Positions 6,263 through 15,080 of a stretch of 64,000 nt of DNA are shown here, in pieces. The translations under genes were made by a program, and so were the position numbers. The stretch covers positions 62,001-126,000 of the forward strand of contig NZ_JBHTIK010000011.1 of assembly GCF_042676985.1 (NCBI RefSeq). Direction: 5' to 3'. The notes below the pieces were generated by a model. That model was not told the origin of the DNA. It saw only the letters and a program-made list of their open reading frames with translations, and did not search any database. The DNA is from Sphingosinicella xenopeptidilytica. GTDB taxonomy: Bacteria; Pseudomonadota; Alphaproteobacteria; Sphingomonadales; Sphingomonadaceae. Positions within the stretch are counted from its first letter, which is position 1. Each line of letters opens with the position of its first letter.

Positions 6263-8848
6263 CTACTTCGCCGCCTTCTTCTTCGCGGGGGCTTTCTTCG
6301 CCGCCGTCTTGGCCGGCGCCTTCTTTGCCGCGCCGCTCTTCGCCGGGGCCTTCCGCTTGCCCTTGCCTTTCGCTGGGCCTTTGGCGGCCTTCTCGTCGAT
6401 CATCGTGGCGGCGGCTTCCAGGGTGAGCGCCTGCGGGTCGGTGCCCTTGGGCAGCGTCGCGTTGGTGGTGCCGTCGGTCACGTAAGCGCCGTAGCGGCCA
6501 TCCATCACCTTGATCGCCGCGCCCGATGTGGGATGCGCGCCGAGTTCCTTCAGGGCTGCGGGCGCCTTGCGCTCGAAGCCCTTCTTCTGCTCGGCAAGCT
6601 TCACGACCGCGGCGTTCATGCCGACTTCGAACACCTCGGCGGTCGACGTCAGGCGCGCATATTTGCCGTCGTGCATCAGATAGGGGCCATAGCGCCCGAT
6701 CGAGGCGGTGATCGGCAGCCCCGTCTCCGGGTGCGTGCCCACCTCGCGCGGCAGCGCGAGCAGCTTCACCGCCATGTCGAGTTCGATCGTCGCTGCGTCC
6801 ACATCGCGCGGGATGGAGGCACGCGGCGGCTTTTCGCCTTCGCCGCGCTGGATGAACAGGCCAAAGCGGCCCGAGCGGATCGTGATCGGCTCGCCCGCGT
6901 CCTCGCCGAGCAGGCGCGGCTGGTCGCCGCCTTCGCCCGTGCCGTTGCCGTTTCCGTTCTCGCTCGCGAACGGCCGCGTGAAGCGGCACTCGGGATAGTT
7001 CGAACAGCCGACGAACGCGCCGAACTTGCCGGTCTTCAGGCTCAGCCGCCCGTTGCCGCACACCGGGCAGACGCGAGGGTCTTTCCCGTCGCCGGTATCC
7101 GGGAACAGCAGCGGCGCGAGGAACTCGTCGAGCGCCGTCGTCACCTCGGAGGGTTTCAGCTCCAGGATCTCGGAGGTCTTCGGCTGGAAATCCTTCCAGA
7201 AGGCGTGCAGCACCGCCGTCCAGTCGATACTCCCGGCCGAAATCTCGTCTAGCTGTTCCTCAAGCCCCGCCGTGAAGTCGTAGCTCACATAGCGCTCGAA
7301 GAAGCGTTCGAGGAAGGCGGTGACGAGCCGGCCCTTCTCCTCGGGGTGGAAGCGCTTCTGCTCGATGCGCACATAGGCGCGGTCCTTCAGCACCTGAAGG
7401 ATGGAGGCATAGGTGGAGGGGCGCCCGATGCCGAGCTCCTCCATCTTCTTCACGAGGCTCGCTTCCGAATAGCGCGGGGGCGGTTCGGTGAAGTGCTGGT
7501 CGGCGTGCGCACCTGTGATCGCTGGCGTATCGCCCTTTTCGATCTTGGGCAGGCGCTTGCCGTCCTCGCCCTCTTCGTCCTCGGGGTCGTCGGCGGTTTC
7601 CTGATAGAGCGCGAGGAAGCCGGGGAAGATCGTCACCTGCCCGGTGGCGCGAAGGTCGGCGCGGCCGTTCTTGTCCTTCAGGTCCACGGTCGTGCGTTCA
7701 AGGTTCGCGGCCGCCATCTGGCTTGCGAGCGTGCGCTTCCAGACCAGTTCGTAGAGCCGGGCCTCATCGCCCGAAAGCCCGGCTTTCGCGGGGCGTCGAC
7801 GCATGTCGACGGGGCGGATCGCTTCGTGCGCTTCCTGCGCGTTCTTCGCCTTCGTCGTATAGAAACGCGGCTTCTCGGGCAGGTGGCGCCCGGTAAAGTC
7901 CTCTGCGATCACGTCGCGCGCCGCGGCAATGGCCTCGGGCGCCATGTCGACGCCATCCGTCCGCATGTAGGTGATGAGCCCGCTTTCGTAGAGCGTCTGC
8001 GCGGTGCGCATCGTCTGCGTCGCGGAAAGCCCCAGCTTGCGCGCGGCCTCCTGCTGCAGCGTCGAGGTGGTGAAGGGCGGGGCGGGGTTCCGCGATACCG
8101 GCTTCTTCTCGACCGACGCGACCACGTAGTCGCCCGCCGCCACGTCGGCGCGCGCCTCGTTGGCCAGCGCCGAGTTGTTCAGCGAGAACTTGTCGAGCTT
8201 GTTGCCCTGCCAGTGCGTCAGCCGTGCCGTGAACGCCTGCCCCGCTGCGGTCTGGAACTGACCGTCCACCGTCCAGTATTCGCGCGTCTTGAACGCCTCG
8301 ATCTCGCGTTCGCGTTCCACCACAAGGCGCAGCGCCACCGATTGTACGCGCCCCGCCGATTTCGCGCCCGGCAGCTTGCGCCACAGCACGGGCGAAAGCG
8401 TGAAGCCGACGAGATAGTCGAGTGCGCGCCGCGCCCGGTAGGCGTCGATCAGCGGCGTATCGAGCTCGCGCGGGGCGGCCATCGCCTGCGTCACCGCGCT
8501 CTTGGTGATCTGGTTGAAGGTCACGCGCTGCACCTTGGGCGGCAGCGCCTTCTTCGCCTTCAGATGTTCATAGAGGTGCCAGCTGATCGCCTCGCCTTCG
8601 CGATCGGGGTCGGTCGCGAGGATCAGCGTGTCGGCGCTCTTCGCGCTGTCGGCGATCTCTTTCAGCTGCCGCGAGCGGTCGGCGGAAACCTCCCACTTCA
8701 TGCGGAAGTCGTGGTCGGGCTCGACCGATCCGTCCTTCGCCGGCAGGTCGCGGACGTGGCCGTACGAGGCAAGGACCTTGTAGTCCGAACCCAGATACTT
8801 GTTGATCGTCTTTGCCTTCGCCGGGGATTCGACGATCACGAGTTGCAT
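6263..8848 (-). CDS. topA: DNA topoisomerase I
   Basis: An 861-aa type IA topoisomerase that relaxes negative supercoils. The TOPRIM domain starts at MQLVIVESPAKAKTINKYLG, with LATDPDREGE at 78-87. The active-site tyrosine is Tyr294 in LITYMRTDG. A C-terminal zinc-ribbon repeat (CPVCGNGRL...GCSNYPEC) lies near residue 600, followed by further degenerate topoisomerase C-terminal repeats. The tail beyond about residue 825 is a Lys/Ala/Pro low-complexity stretch, common in alphaproteobacterial TopA and likely to bind DNA non-specifically. Confidence 0.96.
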   Translation of the reverse strand: MQLVIVESPAKAKTINKYLGSDYKVLASYGHVRDLPAKDGSVEPDHDFRMKWEVSADRSRQLKEIADSAKSADTLILATDPDREGEAISWHLYEHLKAKKALPPKVQRVTFNQITKSAVTQAMAAPRELDTPLIDAYRARRALDYLVGFTLSPVLWRKLPGAKSAGRVQSVALRLVVEREREIEAFKTREYWTVDGQFQTAAGQAFTARLTHWQGNKLDKFSLNNSALANEARADVAAGDYVVASVEKKPVSRNPAPPFTTSTLQQEAARKLGLSATQTMRTAQTLYESGLITYMRTDGVDMAPEAIAAARDVIAEDFTGRHLPEKPRFYTTKAKNAQEAHEAIRPVDMRRRPAKAGLSGDEARLYELVWKRTLASQMAAANLERTTVDLKDKNGRADLRATGQVTIFPGFLALYQETADDPEDEEGEDGKRLPKIEKGDTPAITGAHADQHFTEPPPRYSEASLVKKMEELGIGRPSTYASILQVLKDRAYVRIEQKRFHPEEKGRLVTAFLERFFERYVSYDFTAGLEEQLDEISAGSIDWTAVLHAFWKDFQPKTSEILELKPSEVTTALDEFLAPLLFPDTGDGKDPRVCPVCGNGRLSLKTGKFGAFVGCSNYPECRFTRPFASENGNGNGTGEGGDQPRLLGEDAGEPITIRSGRFGLFIQRGEGEKPPRASIPRDVDAATIELDMAVKLLALPREVGTHPETGLPITASIGRYGPYLMHDGKYARLTSTAEVFEVGMNAAVVKLAEQKKGFERKAPAALKELGAHPTSGAAIKVMDGRYGAYVTDGTTNATLPKGTDPQALTLEAAATMIDEKAAKGPAKGKGKRKAPAKSGAAKKAPAKTAAKKAPAKKKAAK

Positions 8849-8883
8849 ACGAAACCCTCACCGACCTCAATGGGTCGGGGCCC

Positions 8884-9267
8884 TTACAGTGCTTTGCCGG
8901 GACGCCGCAAGTCCGGCGGCGGAAGAAACTCGGCGATCACCTCGGAAGGGCGGCAGAGTTTCGCGCGGTTTCCGTCGATCACCACGGGCCGGTTGATGAG
9001 GATCGGGTTCTCGTGCATCGCGGTGATGATATGCTCCTCGGAAACGCCGGGTTCGAGGAGGCCGAGCTCCTTCGCCAGCGGCTCCTTGGCGCGCAGGAGC
9101 TCGTGCGCCGCCATGCCCGATTTCCGCAGCACGTCCTCGATTTCCGTGCGGCTCGGCACGTCTTCCAGATACTCGCGGAGGTCGAAGGGGATGGCGTGCT
9201 CGTTCAGATAGTCGCGCACATTGCGGGCGGTGCTGCAGCGGGGATTATACCAGACGATAACGCGCAT
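8884..9267 (-). CDS. ArsC-family (glutaredoxin-dependent) arsenate reductase
   Basis: A 127-aa thioredoxin-fold protein. Cys11 in YNPRCSTARN is the catalytic cysteine, and ENPILINRPVV near residue 87 supplies the arginines that bind arsenate in ArsC. This fits the glutaredoxin-coupled class rather than Spx/YffB, though both share the fold. No arsR, acr3 or arsB is nearby, so it is an orphan copy. GTG at 9270 is an alternative start, but GGAGG is placed better for the ATG at 9267. Confidence 0.8.
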   Translation of the reverse strand: MRVIVWYNPRCSTARNVRDYLNEHAIPFDLREYLEDVPSRTEIEDVLRKSGMAAHELLRAKEPLAKELGLLEPGVSEEHIITAMHENPILINRPVVIDGNRAKLCRPSEVIAEFLPPPDLRRPGKAL

Positions 9268-9283
9268 CACGCCTCCACTTCAC

Positions 9284-10777
9284 TCAGATTTCGCCCGCCC
9301 AAACACCGGGCCTGCGATCATACCATAAAAGTTCGCGCTCGAGTTCATAGGCAAGCGCGATGAGCCGCGCTTCGCCGCCCGGCGCCGTCGCGAACTGGAT
9401 GCCGATGGGGATGCCGTCCTTCGATTCGCCGATCGGCAGCCCGATCGAAGGCACGCCCGCCACGTTCTCCACGCCGGTGAAACCCGCGTAGGCGATCAGC
9501 CGCTCGCGCTGCTCGGGCCAAGGGATCGTCGGCGCGATATAGCCGATGGGCGCGGCGGGCTGGCCGAGCACCGGCGTCATGTAGATGTCGATGTCCTTGA
9601 ACTGGGCGCGGTAGCTCGCCATCGCCTCGTCGAGCGCTGCGGTGGAGACCTGCATCTGCTCGGGCGTATAGGTTGCGGCCTGCGCCGCCATGGTCAGCGT
9701 CAGCGGTTCAAGGATTGTCGAAGGATCGACGCCGGGCGCCATTTTCGTGATCTCGGCAACCGCCTGTCCCGCGCCCGATTCCCACAGCGCCATGAAGGCG
9801 GGGATCACCACCTCGCCCTTGTAGGGCGCCGGCACGTCCTTCACCTTGTGGCCGAGCTTCTGGAGCAGCGCGGATGCCTCGCCGAAAACGCGCTGCACCT
9901 CTTCGTGGGGCAGACCGCCCGACGGGTGATTGAGCCGAAGCCCCACGCGCAGCCGGTCCTTCGACGGGCCGGTGACGAGCGGCGCTTCGGCGAAAGCCGC
10001 GCCTTCGCCCTTCGCCTGCGTCGCATGAAACCACGCCGCCGTATCGCGCACGGTGCGGGAAACGCAGCCCTCGACGCCAAGGTGTGTGGCGATATCCGGC
10101 GAGGCCGCATCGCCCGCCATCCGCCGCCGCGAGGGCTTGAGGCCGACGAGGCCGCAGCAGCTCGCCGGGATGCGGATCGATCCGCCGCCGTCGTTGGCGT
10201 GCGCGACCGGCACCACGCCCGCCGCCACCGCCGCGGCGCTTCCGCCCGAGGAACCGCCGGTCGAATGGTCGAGATTCCACGGGTTGCGCGTCACGCCCGT
10301 CAGCAGCGGTTCGGTGGTCGCGGTGATGCCGAACTCGGGCAGCGTCGAGCGGCCGATGGAAACGAAGCCCGCCGTCTCGATCGCCGCAGGATAGGCATCG
10401 GTCGCGTCGGCGACCGTCGCGGCAAGTGCCCGGCAGCCCTGCGTGTACGGCAGGCCCTTCTGGTGGACATTGTCCTTGATCAGCGTCGGCACGCCCGCAA
10501 GCGGGCCTTTCACGCCGTTCGCGGCGATTTCGCGCGCCCGCTCCAGGTTCGGGAACTTGACCGCGTTGATCTTGCCGTTCACCGATTCGAGCCGCCGGAT
10601 CGCCGCCTCGACAAGCGCGGTGGGCTGCGTCTTGCCCTCGGCTACTGCCTTCGCCTGCGATACCGCATCGGTCCACTTCGTGGGCGGGGTCTTGGCCGCC
10701 GTGGTCTGGCGACAGGCGGAAAGCGCGGCAAGCGCCGCGCCCGTTTCAAGAAAACCGCGGCGTGAAACAAAGGCCAT
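9284..10777 (-). CDS. Amidase-signature enzyme with Tat/lipoprotein-type signal
   Basis: A 497-aa amidase-signature hydrolase. The Ser-cisSer-Lys triad is visible: Lys in GVPTLIKDNVHQKG (about 100) and the serine cluster STGGSSGGSAAAVAAG (about 175). The N-terminus SRRGFLETGAALAALSAC combines a twin-arginine motif with a lipobox-like LSAC. It is therefore probably exported folded and may be anchored as a lipoprotein. The substrate amide is unknown. The absence of gatB/gatC and the signal peptide argue against a GatA role. Confidence 0.85.
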   Translation of the reverse strand: MAFVSRRGFLETGAALAALSACRQTTAAKTPPTKWTDAVSQAKAVAEGKTQPTALVEAAIRRLESVNGKINAVKFPNLERAREIAANGVKGPLAGVPTLIKDNVHQKGLPYTQGCRALAATVADATDAYPAAIETAGFVSIGRSTLPEFGITATTEPLLTGVTRNPWNLDHSTGGSSGGSAAAVAAGVVPVAHANDGGGSIRIPASCCGLVGLKPSRRRMAGDAASPDIATHLGVEGCVSRTVRDTAAWFHATQAKGEGAAFAEAPLVTGPSKDRLRVGLRLNHPSGGLPHEEVQRVFGEASALLQKLGHKVKDVPAPYKGEVVIPAFMALWESGAGQAVAEITKMAPGVDPSTILEPLTLTMAAQAATYTPEQMQVSTAALDEAMASYRAQFKDIDIYMTPVLGQPAAPIGYIAPTIPWPEQRERLIAYAGFTGVENVAGVPSIGLPIGESKDGIPIGIQFATAPGGEARLIALAYELERELLWYDRRPGVWAGEI

Positions 10778-10861
10778 ACGAAACCTCCCCCCGAGTCGGA
10801 TGGCCGACTGTCTCAGCCGCCGCGTCGGGATGCAATCTGGCAGATTGGGAAGGTGGGCCGC

Positions 10862-12211
<1,350 letters not shown>

Positions 12212-12213
12212 CG

Positions 12214-12687
12214 TTATTCGATGACCACCAGCGGCTGGTCGTATTCCACGGGCTGTTCGTTCGCCACGCAGATCTTCACGACCTTGCCCGATTTCGGCGC
12301 CTGAATCGGGTTCATCACCTTCATCGCCTCCACGATCACCAGCGTATCGCCGGCGGAAACCGCAGCGCCTTCCTTGATGAAGGGGGCGCTGCCGGGCTCG
12401 GCGGAGAGGTACACTGTCCCCACCATCGGCGATTTCACCGCGCCGGGGTGGGACTTGAGATCGGTTTCAGCCGGCGCTGCAGCCGCCGGTGCCGTTGCGG
12501 CGGCCGCCGGAGCTGCTGCCACCGCCACCGGCGCCGCGGCGACAACGCCGCTGATCTGCCGCGCGACGCGAATCTTGCGCCCTTCGTCCTCCACCTCGAT
12601 CTCGGTGAGGCCGGTTTCATCCAGCAATTCCGCGAGCTGGCGCACCAGCTTCGTATCGACGTTCATGCCCGTCTTACCATTGGTCAC
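12214..12687 (-). CDS. accB: Acetyl-CoA carboxylase biotin carboxyl carrier protein
   Basis: A 157-aa carrier protein. The biotinylated lysine lies in EAMKVMNPI (about residue 122) within a C-terminal biotinyl/lipoyl fold. An Ala/Pro-rich flexible linker (about 45-75) separates it from the N-terminal helix-forming segment. It heads an accB-accC pair, with aroQ 33 bp upstream on the same strand. The GTG at 12687 gives MTNGKTGMNVD; the internal ATG seven codons later is an equally plausible start. Confidence 0.95.
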   Translation of the reverse strand: MTNGKTGMNVDTKLVRQLAELLDETGLTEIEVEDEGRKIRVARQISGVVAAAPVAVAAAPAAAATAPAAAAPAETDLKSHPGAVKSPMVGTVYLSAEPGSAPFIKEGAAVSAGDTLVIVEAMKVMNPIQAPKSGKVVKICVANEQPVEYDQPLVVIE

Positions 12688-12720
12688 GTTGCGTCCCCGA
12701 TGTTGTTGTTCTGTAAGGTC

Positions 12721-13161
12721 TTAAAGTTGTGCGGCGGCGTCCAGCGCCAGCGCATATCCGTGGATACCGAAACCCGTGATCGATCCCTTCGCGACCGGCG
12801 CCACATGGCTCAGGTGCCGGAAGGTCTCACGGGCGTGAGGGTTTGAAATATGGACTTCGATGACCGGAACCGCAATCGCCTTGATGGCGTCGCGGATCGC
12901 GATCGATGTGTGCGTATAGGCTCCGGCGTTCAGGATCACGGCCTTTGCCCCCCGCGAAGCCGCCTCGTGAAGCCAGTCGACGAGGTGCCCTTCGTGGTTC
13001 GATTGGCGCACGTCAATTTCAAGGCCGAGCTCTTTGGCGCGGTCCTCCAGCATCACCGCCACGTCATCGAGCGTGTCGGCGCCGTAGATCTCCGGCTCGC
13101 GCGTGCCGAGCAGGTTGAGGTTCGGTCCGTTGAGGACCAGCACCAGCGGCGTTTCTGCCAT
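12721..13161 (-). CDS. aroQ: Type II 3-dehydroquinate dehydratase
   Basis: A 146-aa enzyme of the shikimate pathway (3-dehydroquinate to 3-dehydroshikimate). Signature segments are NGPNLNLLGTREPEIYG (with the catalytic tyrosine), SNHEGHLVDWLHEA, NAGAYTHTSIAIRDA and EVHISNPHARETFRHLS with the catalytic histidine. Length is normal for the dodecameric type II enzyme. It leads an aroQ-accB-accC cluster that is common in proteobacteria, and is divergent from thiSG. Confidence 0.96.
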   Translation of the reverse strand: MAETPLVLVLNGPNLNLLGTREPEIYGADTLDDVAVMLEDRAKELGLEIDVRQSNHEGHLVDWLHEAASRGAKAVILNAGAYTHTSIAIRDAIKAIAVPVIEVHISNPHARETFRHLSHVAPVAKGSITGFGIHGYALALDAAAQL

Positions 13162-13267
13162 TCAAAGCCCCTTTGCCGTCCAATGCTCCCGAGCACTGGC
13201 CTGCGGCGAAAGCGGCCCTTATATGGACGCTCCGCGCGACAGGGAAGCCTGAGAAGAATAAGGACCG

Positions 13268-14257
13268 ATGACCATCAGCATCACCGTGAACGGCGAACCG
13301 CGCCGCATCATCCCCGGCGCCAGCATCGCGGCGCTTGTCGCCGAGCTGGATCTTGATCCCAGGACCGTGGCCGTGGAGCGGAACCTCGAGATCGTGCCCA
13401 AGTCTGCCTACGCCGAAATCGCACTCGCGGACGGCGACCAGCTGGAGATCGTGCATTTCGTGGGCGGCGGCAGTGCCGGCGGCAGCGAAGACGATAGCTG
13501 GGAAGTTGCCGGACGCCGTTTCACCTCGCGGCTGATCGTGGGCACCGGCAAGTACAAGGATTATGCGGTGAACGCGGCGGCGGTCGAAGCCTCGGGCGCG
13601 GAGATCGTCACCGTCGCGGTGCGCCGCGTGAACCTCACCGATCGTTCGCAGCCGCTTCTCACCGATTATGTCGATCCGAAGCGTTATACCTATCTGCCCA
13701 ACACGGCGGGCTGTTTCACGGCGGAAGACGCGATGCGCACGCTGCGCCTCGCGCGTGAGGCGGGCGGCTGGAATCTCGTGAAGCTGGAAGTCCTGGGCGA
13801 AGCGAAAACGCTCTACCCGGACATGGAGCAGACGCTCCGCGCCACGAAGGAACTCGTGAACGACGGCTTCGATGTCATGGTCTACTGCGCGGACGATCCC
13901 ATCGCCGCGAAGAAGCTCGAAGACGCGGGTGCGGCGGCGATCATGCCGCTCGGCGCACCGATCGGCTCGGGTCTCGGTATCCAGAACCCGGTGATGATCC
14001 GCCTCATCGTCGAGCAGGCGAAGGTGCCCGTGCTCGTCGATGCGGGTGTCGGTTCGGCGTCGGACGCTGCGGTGGCGATGGAGCTCGGCTGCGACGGCGT
14101 CCTCATGAACACCGCGATCGCCGAGGCGAAAGACCCGGTGATGATGGCGCGCGCGATGCGCCACGCTGTGGAGGCCGGGCGGCTCTCCTACCGCGCAGGC
14201 CGGATGCAGCGGCGCCTCTATGCCGATCCGTCGAGCCCGCTCGGCGGCCTGATCTGA
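13268..14257 (+). CDS. thiG: ThiS-ThiG fusion: sulfur carrier plus thiazole synthase
   Basis: A 329-aa fusion. Residues 1-65 are a ThiS-type ubiquitin-like sulfur carrier ending HFVGGG. After a short Gly/Ser/Asp linker, residues from about 75 are ThiG, with LIVGTGKYKDY, the Schiff-base lysine segment NLVKLEVLGEAKTLYPD, PLGAPIGSGLGIQNP and the phosphate loop. Together they form the thiazole phosphate moiety of thiamin. ThiS normally needs a free C-terminal Gly-Gly to become a thiocarboxylate; here it is internal. Preceded by TAAGGA. No other thi gene is adjacent. Confidence 0.92.
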   Translation: MTISITVNGEPRRIIPGASIAALVAELDLDPRTVAVERNLEIVPKSAYAEIALADGDQLEIVHFVGGGSAGGSEDDSWEVAGRRFTSRLIVGTGKYKDYAVNAAAVEASGAEIVTVAVRRVNLTDRSQPLLTDYVDPKRYTYLPNTAGCFTAEDAMRTLRLAREAGGWNLVKLEVLGEAKTLYPDMEQTLRATKELVNDGFDVMVYCADDPIAAKKLEDAGAAAIMPLGAPIGSGLGIQNPVMIRLIVEQAKVPVLVDAGVGSASDAAVAMELGCDGVLMNTAIAEAKDPVMMARAMRHAVEAGRLSYRAGRMQRRLYADPSSPLGGLI

Positions 14258-14351
14258 CGCTTGCGACGAGCCGCGGAACTCCTCCGCGATCCCAAGCATT
14301 CTCCTGATGTGCGTATCCCCCGGCGCACAGGCAATTTCAGGAGTTAAAGTG

Positions 14352-14534
14352 ATGGGCGAACTCAAGGATCGCGCGAAAGGTCTCGCCAACGAGGCTGCCG
14401 GCAACGTCAAGCAGGCCGTCGGCAAGGCCACCAAGAATCCGCGGCTCGAAGCCGAAGGTATCGCGCAGGAGCGCAAAGGCGAGATCCAGAACGCGAAAGG
14501 CAAAGTGAAGGGCGCCCTCGGCGACCGTCTCTGA
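14352..14534 (+). CDS. CsbD-family stress protein
   Basis: A 60-aa very hydrophilic, Lys/Ala/Glu-rich helical protein starting MGELKDRAKGLANEAAGNVK. The repeated K(A/G)xxKxAxGKxT pattern defines CsbD-like proteins, which are commonly induced by general stress. Biochemical role is unknown. The ATG at 14352 is chosen because AGGAG lies 8 bp upstream. A clear terminator follows, so it is monocistronic. Confidence 0.9.
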   Translation: MGELKDRAKGLANEAAGNVKQAVGKATKNPRLEAEGIAQERKGEIQNAKGKVKGALGDRL

Positions 14535-14556
14535 AGCCTTTGTGCGTGAGGGAGGC

Positions 14557-14586
14557 GGCCGGGTCCACTCGGACCCGGCCGTTTTC
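14557..14586 (+). terminator. Rho-independent terminator after the CsbD gene
   Basis: A perfect 10-bp stem GGCCGGGTCC / GGACCCGGCC with loop ACTC is followed by GTTTTCC. It lies 22 bp after the CsbD stop and is one of the clearest terminators in the window. Confidence 0.85.
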
Positions 14587-14626
14587 CATGATATGATGCA
14601 CGCTGCAAACACTTGCGGAGGCAACA

Positions 14627-15037
14627 ATGACGGGCGCACCAGAACTTGTCGGCGTCACGCCCCACCTTACAATCCGGGACAACAAAGCCAGCGCCGCCAT
14701 CGCGTTCTATGAGAAGGCGTTCGGCGCAAAGGAACTGTCGCGCCATCTCGACGACGACGGCGTGCGGCTGATGCACGCGCATCTCTCGCTTTTCGGCGGT
14801 GCGCTGATGCTGCACGACGATTACCCTGAGATGATGGGCGGCAAGCCGTCGGAGCCCCCGACCGGCGTCGTGCTGCATGTCGAGGTGCCCGATGCCGACG
14901 CGGCGTGGGAGCGCGCACTCGCGGCCGGTGCCACGGTGCGCTTCCCGCTCGACAACCAGTTCTGGGGCCAACGCTATGGTCAGCTCGCTGACCCGTTCGG
15001 TCACATCTGGTCGATCGGCGGTCCGCTGAAGCCCTGA
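14627..15037 (+). CDS. VOC-superfamily (glyoxalase/PhnB-like) protein
   Basis: A 136-aa vicinal-oxygen-chelate fold protein. It opens VTPHLTIRDNKASAAIAFYEKAFGA and ends with YGQLADPFGHIWSIGG, the typical start and finish of PhnB/glyoxalase-like domains. Metal-ligand positions (His in ligand strand, Glu/His near the end) are partly present. Such proteins include dioxygenases, resistance proteins and many without known activity. Substrate is unknown. Confidence 0.8.
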   Translation: MTGAPELVGVTPHLTIRDNKASAAIAFYEKAFGAKELSRHLDDDGVRLMHAHLSLFGGALMLHDDYPEMMGGKPSEPPTGVVLHVEVPDADAAWERALAAGATVRFPLDNQFWGQRYGQLADPFGHIWSIGGPLKP

Positions 15038-15047
15038 GCCACGCTCT

Positions 15048-15073
15048 CCCTCTCCCCGTCGGGGAGAGGGGTT
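15048..15073. terminator. Bidirectional terminator between convergent genes
   Basis: CCCTCTCCCC / GGGGAGAGGG forms a perfect 10-bp stem with a 3-base loop, followed by GTTT. It sits between the VOC gene and the convergent TPR-protein gene and could stop transcription from both sides. Confidence 0.7.
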
Positions 15074-15080
15074 TAACCGG

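Noticed and set aside
7346..9211. 621-codon open frame on the plus strand opposite topA and the arsC-like gene.
   Set aside because: Antisense shadow of GC-rich codons; the minus strand carries unmistakable TopA motifs.
13162..13267. TPP riboswitch before thiSG, suggested by a CTGAGA string.
   Set aside because: CTGAGA lies within 25 bases of the start codon and none of the other conserved THI-element segments is present.
13064..15004. 646-codon open frame on the minus strand opposite thiSG, csbD and the VOC gene.
   Set aside because: It has no family features, is rich in Arg/His as expected for antisense of high-GC genes, and crosses a terminator and four recognisable genes.
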